A stretch of DNA of 64,000 nt from positions 6,340,363 to 6,404,362 of the forward strand of contig QPKB01000003.1 in assembly GCA_003546025.1 (NCBI GenBank), written 5' to 3'. The translations under genes were made by a program, and so were the position numbers. Shown here piece by piece: positions 22,501-35,700 of this stretch (positions are counted from its first letter, which is position 1; each line of letters begins with the position of its first letter). The notes under the pieces are model-generated. The model was given only the letters and a program-made list of their open reading frames with translations, did no database searches and had not been told where the DNA came from. Origin of the DNA: Camphora micrantha. Taxonomy: Eukaryota; Streptophyta; Magnoliopsida; Laurales; Lauraceae.

Positions 22501-25500
22501 ATTATTTAAATTGGAAAGCAGGAATAAGGGAAAAGGACAATCCAAAATACTGAAAAAGAAGAAGTTGGGTTCCTTGTCACAGGATTTTGTCACTGAATAG
22601 TAACAAAAAGAAAGTGATCCTTTTCTTATGATAACAAAAACTTTACCATTATTTACAAAGAAGAAAAAAGTTGTCTCCTTGTGGGTCTGATTTGTATGTG
22701 ATTGTGACTTAATTGGTTTTCATCTTTTCATAAAAAATTCTTTTAGCAAAAAAGAAATGATTAAATTGTTGTTGTGGGTGTGATTTGGGTGTGATTGGGA
22801 CTTAATTGGTTTTCTTTTAGAAAAAAAAAATTTCAATTAAATTGTTGTTGTTTGGATCTCCAACATACACGAATTTGTTCAGTTTGACGATTTCACAATC
22901 CCACATTGGCATGATATATAACATAATTAGATTACATGATTAACATCTGGAGATCATAATCTTCTATAATGAGTCACAACCTTAACAATTACAGAGATAG
23001 GATAATGTTGACTGTTATGTTGGTAAACATAAATCTCTGATAAGTCACAACTCCTAAAACTTTTCACAGATGTGATACTGTTGCTACATGAGCTTGGGCA
23101 GGCCAAATCTTGGGTTATCTGGGCCTCTCCTGTAAGAACTTCCATCTAGTGCTCTTTGTGTATCATCAAGTGTGTATAATGTATATATAGTTTAGAAGGA
23201 ATTTTCAGCGAAAAGTTAAATGTTCATACGCGGTCCGCATTTTGGGGTCCATTTGGGCCAACCTTTGATCATTCTATCCCCGAATATAAATCTCATCTGC
23301 TAAATTAAAGGTTAGGATTGGTGGAGCTAATCATTCGCCTAACCCTTATCCATAATGAGAATTAGCAGTGGTCCACTTGCAGGAAAAAAATGTCCGGAAC
23401 TTTAGATGCAAGCAGTGAGGATCACAGGCAAGCAGTGCAGTCATTCAAGCCACAACTACCTGAGGAATGGTCCAAATGACACACATTCATGCCGCAACGA
23501 CCAACTGATCTTGAATGGGTCCAAATCACACAAATAAATGGCACACGTTTATTACCAGTCATATGAGGGTCAACATCAAAGCTAAGAAAATGATCAAATA
23601 TGGACGGCAGGTCCTCAGGAGATGATCATTTTTTGTTAATCAAACAACAAGAAGACCATAAGACTTGGCCCTTTTGGAGAGATGTAAGAAAGAGCCTTTC
23701 AATTTTGTCGGCCATTTTTATCACCTTTGAAATTAGGAGCCCCAACGCCCCACTCAGTTTTAGAATATAGCATTTGGGTCAAGTTGAGGCCCTTTTTCAA
23801 CAGCTTGGAAAGTTGACTTGTTTTGGATGACTGATGAGCTGAGTAACGCAGGCGAGTTGGTTATAGGGTCATCGACTCACCTAATTGGTTAAGCATCTAG
23901 CCGAGTCAAATTAGATGAATCAAGTTCAGTCTAAAGGAGTCTAAACCATGGGTAAACTCTCTAATGATTCGACCCGACTCAGGCACGATTCGTAGAGACT
24001 AACTATCTTACCAAAAAGGTTGGGAAAAAGAAAAGAAAAGCTAGCAGAGATAACTTATACATGTATGCATGTGTTTGAGATAGATCATTGGATTGATTAA
24101 TGCGTTTGCGTCGTGTTGGTGGATCCTTATGGGCCTCATCTTGGCGATCATAGCCTGAGATGACTCAGCCTTTAATGGCGTCCTTGTGATTTTTGCTAAA
24201 ATTTCTGAATGCTCGAGCACGAAGAGAATTCTGGAATTCGGAGAATCTAGAATTTCTCTAGCGGCCCGTAGGAAGGGTCTCTTTCCTTAACTGAAATTTT
24301 GGAGAAAGTCAAAGCTAAACTCTTATGGCTATTGGCTTGGAATATCCAATCCTATTGTCAATCTCCTCTTAACATTCTTCTTGACGTGGGTTCATTTTTA
24401 CAGTGCATCAATTGTGACTTCAATCAAACATTTTCTATCACTTTGATTGAAGTGTAATTTGGCTAATTACCTGTTCATATAGAGATTGACATAAACAGTT
24501 TGATGAGGCAAAGATGGCCCACGTAGGTTAAATGGTCAGCGGAGGCCATCTGTGACTAACCCCTTTTTGTTTCTTCCTCATTTCCATTCCAGCACTCCGT
24601 ATCGCCATGTTGAAATGTTGAAATAAAAACACAAAGGCAAGCTCACAGCCACACGTCGTAGCTTACAATGTCAGACGAAAATGATGCCGACATCTTTGAA
24701 AGTCGGACTATGACAAGACTTCCAATCATATGTAATATGCCTTTTTTTTCTTCTCTTGACCGTATGTGTTACTTAAATCAAAAGAATTAATATCCATCCT
24801 TTCCACCAAAATGGTAGGCTCATTTGCAATTCAAGGCATTTTCAAAGATTCTACCATAGTGAATACATTGCTCATTCATATTGTGTAAATTTTCCACTAT
24901 TTAATGAGAATTTAGATCTTTAGATATCAAGTGTTTTAATATCTAGGGCAAGTTTGTGTATCTATGTTTTTGAATATATATATATATATATAATTTTTTT
25001 GGTAAGAAAAAGTGCGGAAAACTGAAATCAATTTTTTGTAACAATATTGAAAAAAATTTCCTGTAAGTGGGTACAAAAAATTTCCACAAAAATTGAGGTT
25101 TTTGAAAAGCTGAATCTACGGGTGCTATACAAATATGTCATTAATCAATATGTTGATAGGTCTAACTTTGTTAAAAATCTAAAATTATTAAAAATAAAAT
25201 AAAATAATGATTTTGAGTGGCTTGAATGTTAAAGCTTAGTTGGACTTATAAATATGAATATCCTTAAGAGTTAAGACACATTTGTGTATGCACTTTTCTA
25301 TAAAAGAAAAAAAATGAAAAGAAAAAATTGCTTTTCCATGCTACAGTAATATCCCTGTTTAGTGCAGATGTCTTTTCACGAGAAAAAGCAGGAAAATAAA
25401 AAAGAAATTTGGTTTTACAAAAAACCGGTTTTAGAAAAGGAGTGATCGTATGGACTTGGTTTTTCAAATAATCTAGATTTCCCTTCCGCGCTGCGCAGAG

Positions 25501-27721
25501 GTGTCCTTAAAAGAATCCTATATGATATTTTGATGGAATCCACATTTAATTTAAGAATTTGATGGGGACTTCAGTTTCATCTCCTTTTGAATTGGTTTTG
25601 ATAGTTTAAACGTAAACCTTGTGTTATACGGGAACCGGACTAAGGTCGTTCACATGTAAGTTTAACGGGGTCCGTGTCCTACCCGAACTGTTTTCTAATC
25701 CCAAATGGTCAGGCACGAATAATGCATGATCGTATCTCAGACGTTATGGGGTCTTATTCAATGTCTGCAAGGCCTGCATGGGTGGCACAGTCAAGGGTCG
25801 CATTATGGATTCTCGACCACTTACTTGGCTGAAAGATTGACTTCTAGATCATATATAACAAAGCCAAAGACCAACCTGACAAGTAAATCATCTTGATTTC
25901 AGTTTAACGATGCATGGCTTGATGTTTGCCACGTGGAAGGAGCTTGTTTGGCCATGAAAATGTCTTCATCTCCAGTTCTCACCTCCATCTGTGGTGTGCT
26001 GCAACTACTTGTTTTTTTTATTAGACTCTCCCAACCAATTGAAAATTGAACGTCAATGGTAAATTTTAAAAAATGAGCATTGAATTATAACCTTTTTGTG
26101 TGGAAAATGAATAACTAGGAATCACCCTAATAAACCAATTCAATACATAGAAGATCTACATCTCAAACTTATATCCTCATTCTCAGGTGGTGTTCATTCC
26201 ACTATGAATTTATTAGTATGTGAATGCAAACAATCAAATCTGTTTAGTACTTTACTAGATTAGTAAAAATCAAGTAAAGTCTCCATTTTTTAGACAAGGG
26301 GTCACATCAATAGCACTTTAATTCAAAACTTTTTCCATCTTTTTTTTTTAACAAAAAAGTAAAAAAGCAACATCTTTTCTCTACTAAAAGAAAAGAAAGC
26401 CTCACTTTTCTATATAAAAAGTCAAAAAGATTGCATACCAATTAACTAAAAATAAAATATCATCATAACCTCATTATATTTTATTATCTCTTGATTTGAC
26501 ACTTTACTACACTTTATTTTACATGTAAAATTACCAAACGGGCCCAGGGATTTAAAAAGCATCCGTTACTCCAAATGCGTAAATAATATCATCCACCAAA
26601 ATGCTCAAACCCACCCCCCTCCCCTCCGGACTTCTCCTTTTTGATATTTTTATGTATAATATTAGAGGTGATAGACTTGATGCACTGCTATAAGTTAAAT
26701 GATATTCTTAGTTTAAGAAGAAAATAAATAAAAATTAGAAATGACTTTGGAACTAGATTTCAATCCTCTAGGTGGACTCAAATCCAGGTTTGGAACCAAC
26801 AAAATAAGTTCCGAGTCAAAACCGGAACGGTTATTTAGAAAAGGGTTCGGTTCCGAGTCCAGTATGGTTCCGACCTGAAACCGTTTCGTTTAAAATCCTC
26901 TGTGTGATTAGTAGCGGTGCACAAATATCATTCAATCCGTAAAACCAATCCGATCCGTGGATTTTTAACCGAACCGAAGGTAAATGGATTTGTGACGGAT
27001 TGAAAATTTTGTAACCCGTTAGCAATGAATAGGTTACGGATTTCACATTCAATCCGCGGATTTAATCCGATCCAATCAGTTGCATTAAATATAAGAAAAA
27101 AAAAAACTTAAGGGGGTCTAAATATTAGTTAAGAGGTCTAAATATAAAAAATAAGAAAATATAACTTTCAATAGATGGAGTGTGATTTTTATGAATTTAA
27201 CAACATGTTTGGCTTTATTTGTTTATTAGATCTCTTTTGGTTGTAATGTAGATAAAAACAACTCTTTGTATTGATCAATTGGGTACCTTCTGGGATGAAA
27301 AAACATATTTGTAATATGTGTTTTTTTTTTTTTTTTTTTAACTGTTAGTTTGTATGCTGAAACTCTTTACAACATGTTTGATCTCTTTCTTTAATATTAG
27401 ATTCAACGGATTGAACAAATTAAACCGATCAAATCTAGTCCTTGGTGACGGATTTCAAATCCATCAATCCGTAGGTAACAGATTTGGCCTAATCCGCACC
27501 AATCCGATCCGTGTATATCCTTATGTGTGAGTACCCTCATTCAAACCCCTGCTCTGTATTTACCTGTTATTCTTTTTACAATCTAGCCGGACTGGGCGAT
27601 GGGCTCTCTACAACAGAATCCATCCCCAACCCATCTATTAAATGAGCCCAAATAAAATATCTAAGCCAAACACGAATTTTAATTTAGGCCGGGCACAGTA
27701 CAGCTTTGCTCATGAGCACCC

Positions 27722-27799
27722 TACACGAGGGGCTATTTGGGTTGCTAATTAAATCTCAATTACACGAGGGGATATTTGGGTTGCTAATTAAATCTTAAT
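27722..27799. repeat. 39-bp tandem duplication
   Basis: Two adjacent copies of a 39-bp unit starting 'tacacgagggg', with 2 mismatches, at 27722-27760 and 27761-27799. Confidence 0.9.
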
Positions 27800-29915
27800 T
27801 AAGAAAGGAGTTTGCATCCCAACTAGGAAAGGACTTTGCAAAGTTGGAGTCTATAAGGGGCGGTATATATGTTTTCCTTAATTTTCATGCTTGACAAATC
27901 TTGTGGGTACGGTATTCAGATACAGCTTTACCACTGTTTGTACCAGTGAGAAAGCCTGCAATTTTAGATTTACCACCAATACAACCAACGGTAAACCTGC
28001 TACTCCAATTTTTTTAGGCTTCGGTCGGGTCCATGTGTATGGTCCTCAAGTTGGGTCCTTAATGACCTAGATTGAATGGCTTGATCAAACTTGGAAAGGA
28101 AAGATCCCAAAGAAAGGTCCTCCAATGTCGTGTAGTGTTAATAGTTGAGTGCGCTGGCCACTAACTGCCAGAGTGAGGGCAGACATAAAGTGGACCTTTG
28201 CTTTCTTAGGATTTGAATTACGAGGATAATGACCGAGCATTCTTTTCACATCTTCCCTTGATTCATCATTTTATGATATTCACCTTTTTTTTTTAACCTT
28301 TATTAGCTTGGTTGAGCTCCTGATCGTAGAGTGATAACTTTAGCTTGAGTAACTGAGATTGATCTACCAGCATGTTTGTGATGCTAAGATGTCACATCAC
28401 TCAACCATGAATGTGCCGGCTTATGATACTTACCTTTGTTTCTTCATCTCTAACCACCTTTAGAAATCTAGGCCTTGAGTATCTTGGACGAGAGCATGTA
28501 CCACAATGTTGTTCACGACCCACTGAAAAAGGACAATGGTCTAAGATGAGCGGGAAACGGCACCATATACTTCAGAGATGCATTTAATCCATGGACCAGT
28601 CACACTCAAGTCCTCCCAAATGACCTCTTCTTAGCCAATGGTACCTTTGTGCTTTGGCCGCACCATGGTCTTATAATCTACTATAAGATTGTACATATAT
28701 CACCTCCTAATCCTAGTAATTCCTAATCCAATCTTGTCCGCAACCATTGTTCTCAGCCGTGGCGGACTCATGTTGTTCGTTTGAGGTGTGTGGATCCTAA
28801 TAGATAGTTTGATTTTGGGGGAAAAAATGAGGATTTTCATGAGGATCTTGAGGATGAACACATTATTTTTATTGGATTTTTCAAAGCGGACCCAGAATTT
28901 GCATATAGGTTTTAGAAGCGCATCGCGGTTTGATAAGTCGGATCGGACCCATGTGCTTGTACAGGCGTCCGCTCCTTGTTCTCAATAGTGAAAAACTTAA
29001 AAGACTTTCATTTTCTATAATTTCAGTTTCTATTGTTTGCGAGGAAGAACACTTTGCCTGACGAAATACTCTTCTTAACTCTTGTAAGACTAGAGAAATA
29101 TTCACCTCGTGGGTTTAAATATGCCTCCACAAAAGCTTAGAAAAGTGCATTTACCTCCAAAAGTAAAAGCAAAAGACCATAGAAATATTAACGCGAAACT
29201 ATAAAAATGTAGTTCTCTCAAAATCTATTTTCATTTTCTATAGAAGAATAAGCTCCACACAAACATATACAAACCCAATTTCATGGGTTTTCTGCGTATA
29301 AGCTATATACTTAATTCTCAAAAGCAATTGCAACAGCATATGTAGGAGAAGGTGAGAGAAATTGATTGAAGGATAAAATCATCCATTGTTGCCTTTTTTA
29401 ACTTGTTCCTCCCTTTGTAATCAACATATATTGTGTTTAGATCTTCTACTTAACAAACTGATATGATATTAAAAAAAAAAAAAAAGTGTCCTGGTATTGA
29501 AAGAGAAGGGAGAGTGTAGGGGTGTTTATGGTCCTGAAATTCCAAGCCCCGCCCAACTTTAGAAACACAGGACTGTATCCAACCCAAGCACCATTACATG
29601 CCTTAAGTGCCTGGGCCAACAGCAAACATGTATGGCCCAACCCACCCGTTTGCTTTAGTGGGTTTGGCCCAGGTTTCGCTTTCTATTACTTAATCCAAGC
29701 CCGGCCTATGTGTTGATTTTTGTTGGAGATTTAAAAAAAAAAAAAAAAAATTTGTGAGAACCTGTTGTTTGGAATGTTGATTCATGCAAAAACTTTGCAA
29801 AATGAAAATTTTAAATGAAGATTTTGGGTTGAAAAAAGTAATCTTGCAACAGCCATTTGTAAGAACCCATCTAGCACTTGGTTATTGATTGCACTACATC
29901 AGGCAACGGCTTTGA

Positions 29916-30119
29916 TTTTTTTTTATATTTACAACCCTTTGGTCTGGACTATCCCTCCGGGCCCAGAGAAAAACTGGGTAAAACCCATATGGCTCCTAAA
30001 TGGTAACACAAGTGGACTCAACATTCAGTTCTTGAAGAGGGGGGAACCGGGGGTTGATACCATAACCTATAGCTCTAGAAAAGGAAGGAGCCGTAGTCCT
30101 GACCACTCGGCCAACCCTT
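29916..30119 (-). mobile_element. tRNA-derived SINE, copy 3
   Basis: The minus strand begins with tRNA-like 'aagggttggccgagtggtca' (box A, serine/leucine-tRNA-like) and ends in an A-rich tail. The 3' body has 'gggcccggagggatagtcc', which matches the body of copy 1. The head differs more than the tail. Confidence 0.55.
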
Positions 30120-31999
30120 AGTTACTAACTATTGAGCCTGTCAGGTTGTAAATGTTGCATGCACAGGGTACACCAGAAGCACCATCCCTTAGACCCACAA
30201 GACACTCCCAACTGATTCGACTAAGCAGGCTAAGTGCAGCAAATTGGGTCAGACTTCCAGCCCAAACATGGCAGGACTGATATGAACTTCGTAACAGTTG
30301 GCGCTAAATTTCACACCTGGGCTAAATCCAATGGGCCTATTGTTCATGCAAGCCATAATTCTAAAAGATAACTGGGTCAGCAAATCAAATTTGTTTGATT
30401 GATAAAAGAAAGAATACCAAGTTAAACTTACACAACCTGAAGACTCTTCAAGGACAGTCTTTTTTTTTTTTTTTTTTCAGACCCGATGCAGACCTCAGAC
30501 TTGGTTAAGTCCTCTAAGGACAGTCGTGCCCAGCCCATTTTTTGCCCTAAAAAGGAGACCTTGGCTATGCTGCATCACTGTATAGCTCTCACTCTCTGGG
30601 TATACAACAGCAAAACTTGGCGAACCTAGTGACAATCAATGATGAGGAGCTTTCGCACCCGCGGGACTTTTGCACGTGAATAGGGTGGGATATTTGATCC
30701 ATACCATCCACAAATGTGAGACTATATGGATGAATTAGAGGCGTGGATTAAAATTTCCACACAACGCTAGAGTTATACCGAGCTCTACAGGTGAAAATTG
30801 CCCAAGTATTGAATTGTCATTGGAAAAAAAGGCTGATTTTGGGATGCCAACCTGGATATAGAATCATGTAAAAGCCCTGATAGGGATATCCTGCACAAGC
30901 AATTTACTACTTTCTTTTCCCTGATTTATATAATGGCTGTCTCTTGTTGATGTGACCATGAGTAGTCTTCCTGGTATGGGGTGAGAATCCCTGCATATGA
31001 TGCATCATTACATGATTCGCCATTAGTTTTTTGTAACCAATTGAAAAAGAACATAAAAAATGGGATCCTTTGTGCCCCACTAGCTATCAAATTCAAGGTA
31101 ATGAAATCAATGGCCTCTGGATGGTGGTGATTTCTATTTTTTGCTTTATTGTTATAATTAGATTTTTATGGTTATAAATGCCCATCACACTAGCATAATA
31201 ACCCATGATAAGCACATACATGACCATGTGGCTAGGGTCTTCACTCCATTCAACTATTTTTGACATTTTTTTTTATAAACAATTATATATAAGTATCATG
31301 TGGCGTGGTGGTAGTTAAGTTAGTTATTTAGAAAAAAAGAAATGAATTGTGAATTCGAATTTGACAAGCTATATATTTTAGCTTTTTATCCAGGCGGACC
31401 AGACCCAATAACAAAAGTAAAAATTGAAAGGAATTCTATGAAAACTGAACCCAATAACGAAAGTAAAAATTGAAAGGAGTTATGTGAAAATTGAATACAA
31501 AACCCAATGCTTTAATATAGTATCATTTGCTATTGATTAATAATTTATTTGCTACCTTGTATCTCGTGGAGTTAGCAGTTGAAAATCTCTTGTTTCACCA
31601 ATTCCAAGTTAGGTAAAAACTTTTTTTTTTTACCTTGTATCTCAAGTTAAGTTAAAGTTGAGGTAGATTAGATAGAATTTTGTCCGAATTCTAACACAAA
31701 AGACACTTAATCGTTTTAGACGAAAAGTCTGAGCGCGGGAACGAGAAGCAGCTCCCACTACCCTCTCCCAAGAAAGAGAGAGAAAAAGAGTTGATGGGGA
31801 GACACGACTGCCCAGAAAGCCAGAGCTACGATTTCCCATCTCTCACTCTCTCATCAACACTTACAAATGGAAAATCCACCTTTTCAGATCTGGCCCCACC
31901 TGAAAGGTGGAAATTGAAAGAGTGATCGAAAAAAGATGGAAAAAAAGGCAAGCATGCTGTTGGTTGCTGAGCACTGCCGCTTCTCCTCTTCAGCCGTCC

Positions 32000-32165
32000 C
32001 CACCTTTTCTTTATCTTCTCCTTTTACTTGCTTCGCACATTAGCTCTATTCGCTAGGGCTTTCTTTCCTTTTTCGCATCTCTTTCATTCAAATCTCCTCA
32101 TTCCTCGCTCGCTCTCAACGCCTTCTTTTCTCTTCATTTGAATCCAAAGAATCTCACCAGACAAG
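32000..32165 (+). other. villin 5' UTR exon (predicted)
   Basis: A pyrimidine-rich leader ending in the consensus donor ACAAG|GTACG at 32161-32166, upstream of the villin ATG. The left boundary is not determined. The leader intron could end at 32627, 32670 or 32685, all of which are AG. Confidence 0.45.
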
Positions 32166-32702
32166 GTACGTTCTAGTCTACTTCTTCTTCTAGTTCTTGA
32201 TCTCTTTTTTATGAATGTGCGATTTAATGATTCTTCCAAATGTTTCATCTGCCATTTTGCATGCATATGTAAGTGCGAGTATGTATCATCTGAGTAGGCA
32301 TATACCAAAAGTTGAAGCCATCGAGTGTTTCTAACCTTTCGGATGCGGGGCCCTGAGACCATGACTGGATGTACTCTAACAGTGATAAGAGATCATGCAT
32401 ATGGCTGCAATTATGAAATTCTAGGACATAGCTGCACAGCATGTGATTACCATTTGATAATTGAATAGCATGAGAAAGTTGCTCAAAGTTCAGAAAAAAA
32501 ACCCCACAGACCAACCAAATGACTTTTCACCAAACATCTGTGCTGTTTCTGGTACCCCTTTTGGTATCAGCAAGGGAACATGATCACTGTCGCATGCAAG
32601 TACTGAGTACATGTTGCTGAACTGCAGATAAGGTAAAAAAAAAAGGGGTGCCTGGTGACCTGGTTAATAGAACCTGGACTCGCAGATCCTTGGGGGGAGG
32701 AA

Positions 32703-35700
32703 ATGCCACCATTTAGAAAGGATGTGGATGCAACTTTCCAAGGTGCAGGAGCTAAGCCGTATCCTCTCGCTATTTCAGATTGTTTATGCAGTGTTGTGCT
32801 TCTTCCTTAGCTGCCTGTATCTATGTATTGTAGTGCTGCTTGCATTATTTGTCATTTCTTCCTTTCTTTGTTGCTTGTTTCCCTTTTTCAAATGGTGATA
32901 TTATTGAAGGTTGTTCCAGGAGCCTTTTTTTTTTTTTTTTTTTTTTTAATTTGAGGTCCAATGCTGCAGAGTGCAGAGAAAGTTGTAATTGTATGCAAAA
33001 TTGGCCGCCTCGATGTCATTGGCAAATACAAGGAATTGTGGATCTTTAAGTGTTAACTACAAGCAAATGAGTTCCTTGCTGTTTGGAATTAGAAAGGGTA
33101 TTTAGTACTATTCCTAATTTAGCCTAAGAGTTGGTAATTGACTCTACAGTAGCAGTTATCTCTGGAGGATGAACTATGAAGCCTCTTTTTATCTCATTTT
33201 TTCAAATTGCTGAGAGGGCATGAGGGTGAATTTGAGGAAATACTAGTGGGGACTTGTGAGAATCTTGTTGTTCAATTGGAAATTTCAATGTGGTTTGATA
33301 CCAAGGTTCGGAGGAGTCGTTCCCGAATAACAAATGAATGATTTTTTTGGATGCTTATTGCTGACAGAGTGATGTGATCAAATTTAACCTCCTAATCATA
33401 TGTTTGCTGTGCAAAGAAGAGAACTTTGTGCTCCACTTGTTTGCCCAATGTAAAACAGCCATGACTATTTAAAGCAACTGTAGCTAGTTGGGATAAAATT
33501 GGTGTTAAAAGCAAACTTCGAGATGATATTTGGGTGAACAGAGTCAGAGTGTCTTAAAAGCAGGAGTCAACTCTTGAGTAACGATTGCCTTTGTAATTTT
33601 AGGTGACGCCTTCTTCTTCAATAAATCCTTTGTTAATGTTGTAAAAATTAGGCACCATTTGGAAAGAAGAAAATTTTGTCTTTGATTTTGGATTGTCCTT
33701 TAACTATGATGGTAGGAGATCTTAAGGTGTTTCTTGGCACAGGGCTGCAGGCATATGGGGTTAGTGGAATACTGCCTTTATTTTGAATGTGTAATGCACA
33801 ATTGCATTACCTTTGCAAGAATTGTGTGTTTCAGCTGGTTTCCTGAACAACTTGGATTGGCATTTTTTGTGTACCCTTAACTTAATCCAACACCAAACAG
33901 CAGAGCAGCCAATATGTTGCATTGGAGCTTCACTGCTCCATGCTAATCCCCCAGCAAACAAGCCCATTAGGTTTGTCTCACTCACTTTTGTTAGAAAAAC
34001 CCAAAAGTGTTAAGCTGGGGACGATGTCCTGGATTGTCAATTAATGAAGATGAACTGGAGCATAATTGAGACCACGACTGATGGGAATGCTTAAGCTTAG
34101 TTTTGATGATATATCAAATGAAAATATGAGTCGACCAGGAAAAGGAGATGATCATGGCTTATCCATATGCCCATTGGGAGTGGGGGAGATGGATGCCTAT
34201 GGAACCAAGGACAGGCCTTTGGCTTGGGGAAAAGAGTGGAAGGGGGTTGCTTGAGAATTTTCTCCAACTTCTTTGCAGGTCTCTTGTCATTGAGGGAGCT
34301 TGAAGAACATCATAAACTGTGGGCCTTTTTTGTCATGTTATGGGAAAGAATAGAGCTAACTGTCATATATCTTCCTCTGAAACCAGGGGAAGCAAACTGA
34401 TGGTTGAAGCTCTCGTTGTGGATGGGGTTCAACAGAGAAAGGAATTCCTTTAACCATTGTTGTGTTAATGGTTGACTGTCACTGATAAAAAAAAACTGAA
34501 TGATTTATTTATTAACAACAAGAGAAGACAGTTGATATTTTTCTTTAATTATTGCCGCTTGTAGTTCCTGTATTTGAGATGCTCAAATATGCTAGATTTA
34601 TTGAGTGTGATTGTTTCAGTTTGTATCCTTAACCCCAGATTTTAGAGGACTGGAAATCTGGTGTATCGAGAACCTTCAGTTGACTCCAGTCCCAAAGTCA
34701 TCATATGGGAAATTCTTTTCTGGAAGTTCATATGTAATCTTGAATGTAAGTCATCAGTAAGTTCAGTGCCTTTACAGCAGAGCATTTGACAGATTAAATC
34801 TTCCATAACCCTGGCCAACCATTATTTTTTGTCCCGTTGAAGCCAGTGTACTTTGAATTGTGGAGACTGCAATTCAATATGTTTCTTTGGGCTTTAGTTT
34901 CTTGTATTGGTTTAGTCTGGAATTTTATTCTTTCTTGTGTTTCTTTGAAACAGACAGTCTTGCTTAAAAGTGGACTTCCTCAACATGATATACATTATTG
35001 GTCGGGAAAGGATGCAAAAGAGGTCTTTCTCCTTTTCACCCTTTCTTGTTCTATCTCAGCATAATGTAGTGATTTACCTTTTTAACAATAACCAAAAAGA
35101 TTTTGAACGGGGCTCATGCGGTCAGTCAAAACCGCAACTCACCACCACAGGAGACTCATATGAGTCTTAAAACTCCGGAAAACCGCGGAAAACAGTCTGT
35201 AGAAAGGCTCAAACTCGATTAGATCTCTCCCAAATGTTCTCAAAAATCACTAAAATAACTCCTTAAATCCAAATGTTTGTAAGCATATAGGTAATTTCCA
35301 CTTATGGGTTTGACTGTATGGCATGCTGGCGTCTGTCAAATAGTCACATTCCTGTGTGACTCATCAGATGACTGATTATGAGACTTATACAATTGAACAA
35401 TTCTTTAAAAAAAAATAAAAAATTGAATTGAATGATGTTAGAAGTCTACACTAACGATAAGAGTGTGCGACCGATGCAACTTAGATGTATATAGGTATTT
35501 TGACAGTAAGAGGCCTTGACTCTAATTTAATTGGGAAGAGGAAAGGATGGTGGGCAAAAGACTGAAATGCCATTTTGTGTGATATCACACTGATTTTCCC
35601 TTCTTTACAAAGGCCTATTCTCCCTTTCTCTGCATCCTCTTTTTGTATCTCAGAAAACTTGACACCACCTGAAATATTTTTCTCTTTCTCCTCCTATTCA

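Larger units (their letters stand above)
15208..31840. other. gene-poor intergenic region of about 17 kb
   Basis: No ORF here resembles a known protein and none is longer than about 120 codons. The content is AT-rich DNA with repeats: three tRNA-derived SINEs of one family (18.3, 19.4 and 29.9 kb), a 400-bp TIR element at 18521-18920, a 39-bp tandem duplication at 27722-27799, and long T or A runs. Fragments at about 15765-15802 and 26500-26548 end in motifs typical of plant MITE termini ('cccaaacaatccc', 'accaaacgggccc'), without a clear partner end. Degenerate inverted repeats at about 20880-21050 and 22155-22480 suggest more small MITEs. The villin promoter must lie at the right end, but no TATA box stands out. 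Confidence 0.6.

Noticed and set aside
32928..33049. Candidate villin exon after the long T run (reads CMQNW.. or KVVIVCK..)
   Set aside because: It resembles the start of gelsolin repeat 1 only loosely, and 34646-34745 gives the true GLEIWCIEN exon with correct phase on both sides.
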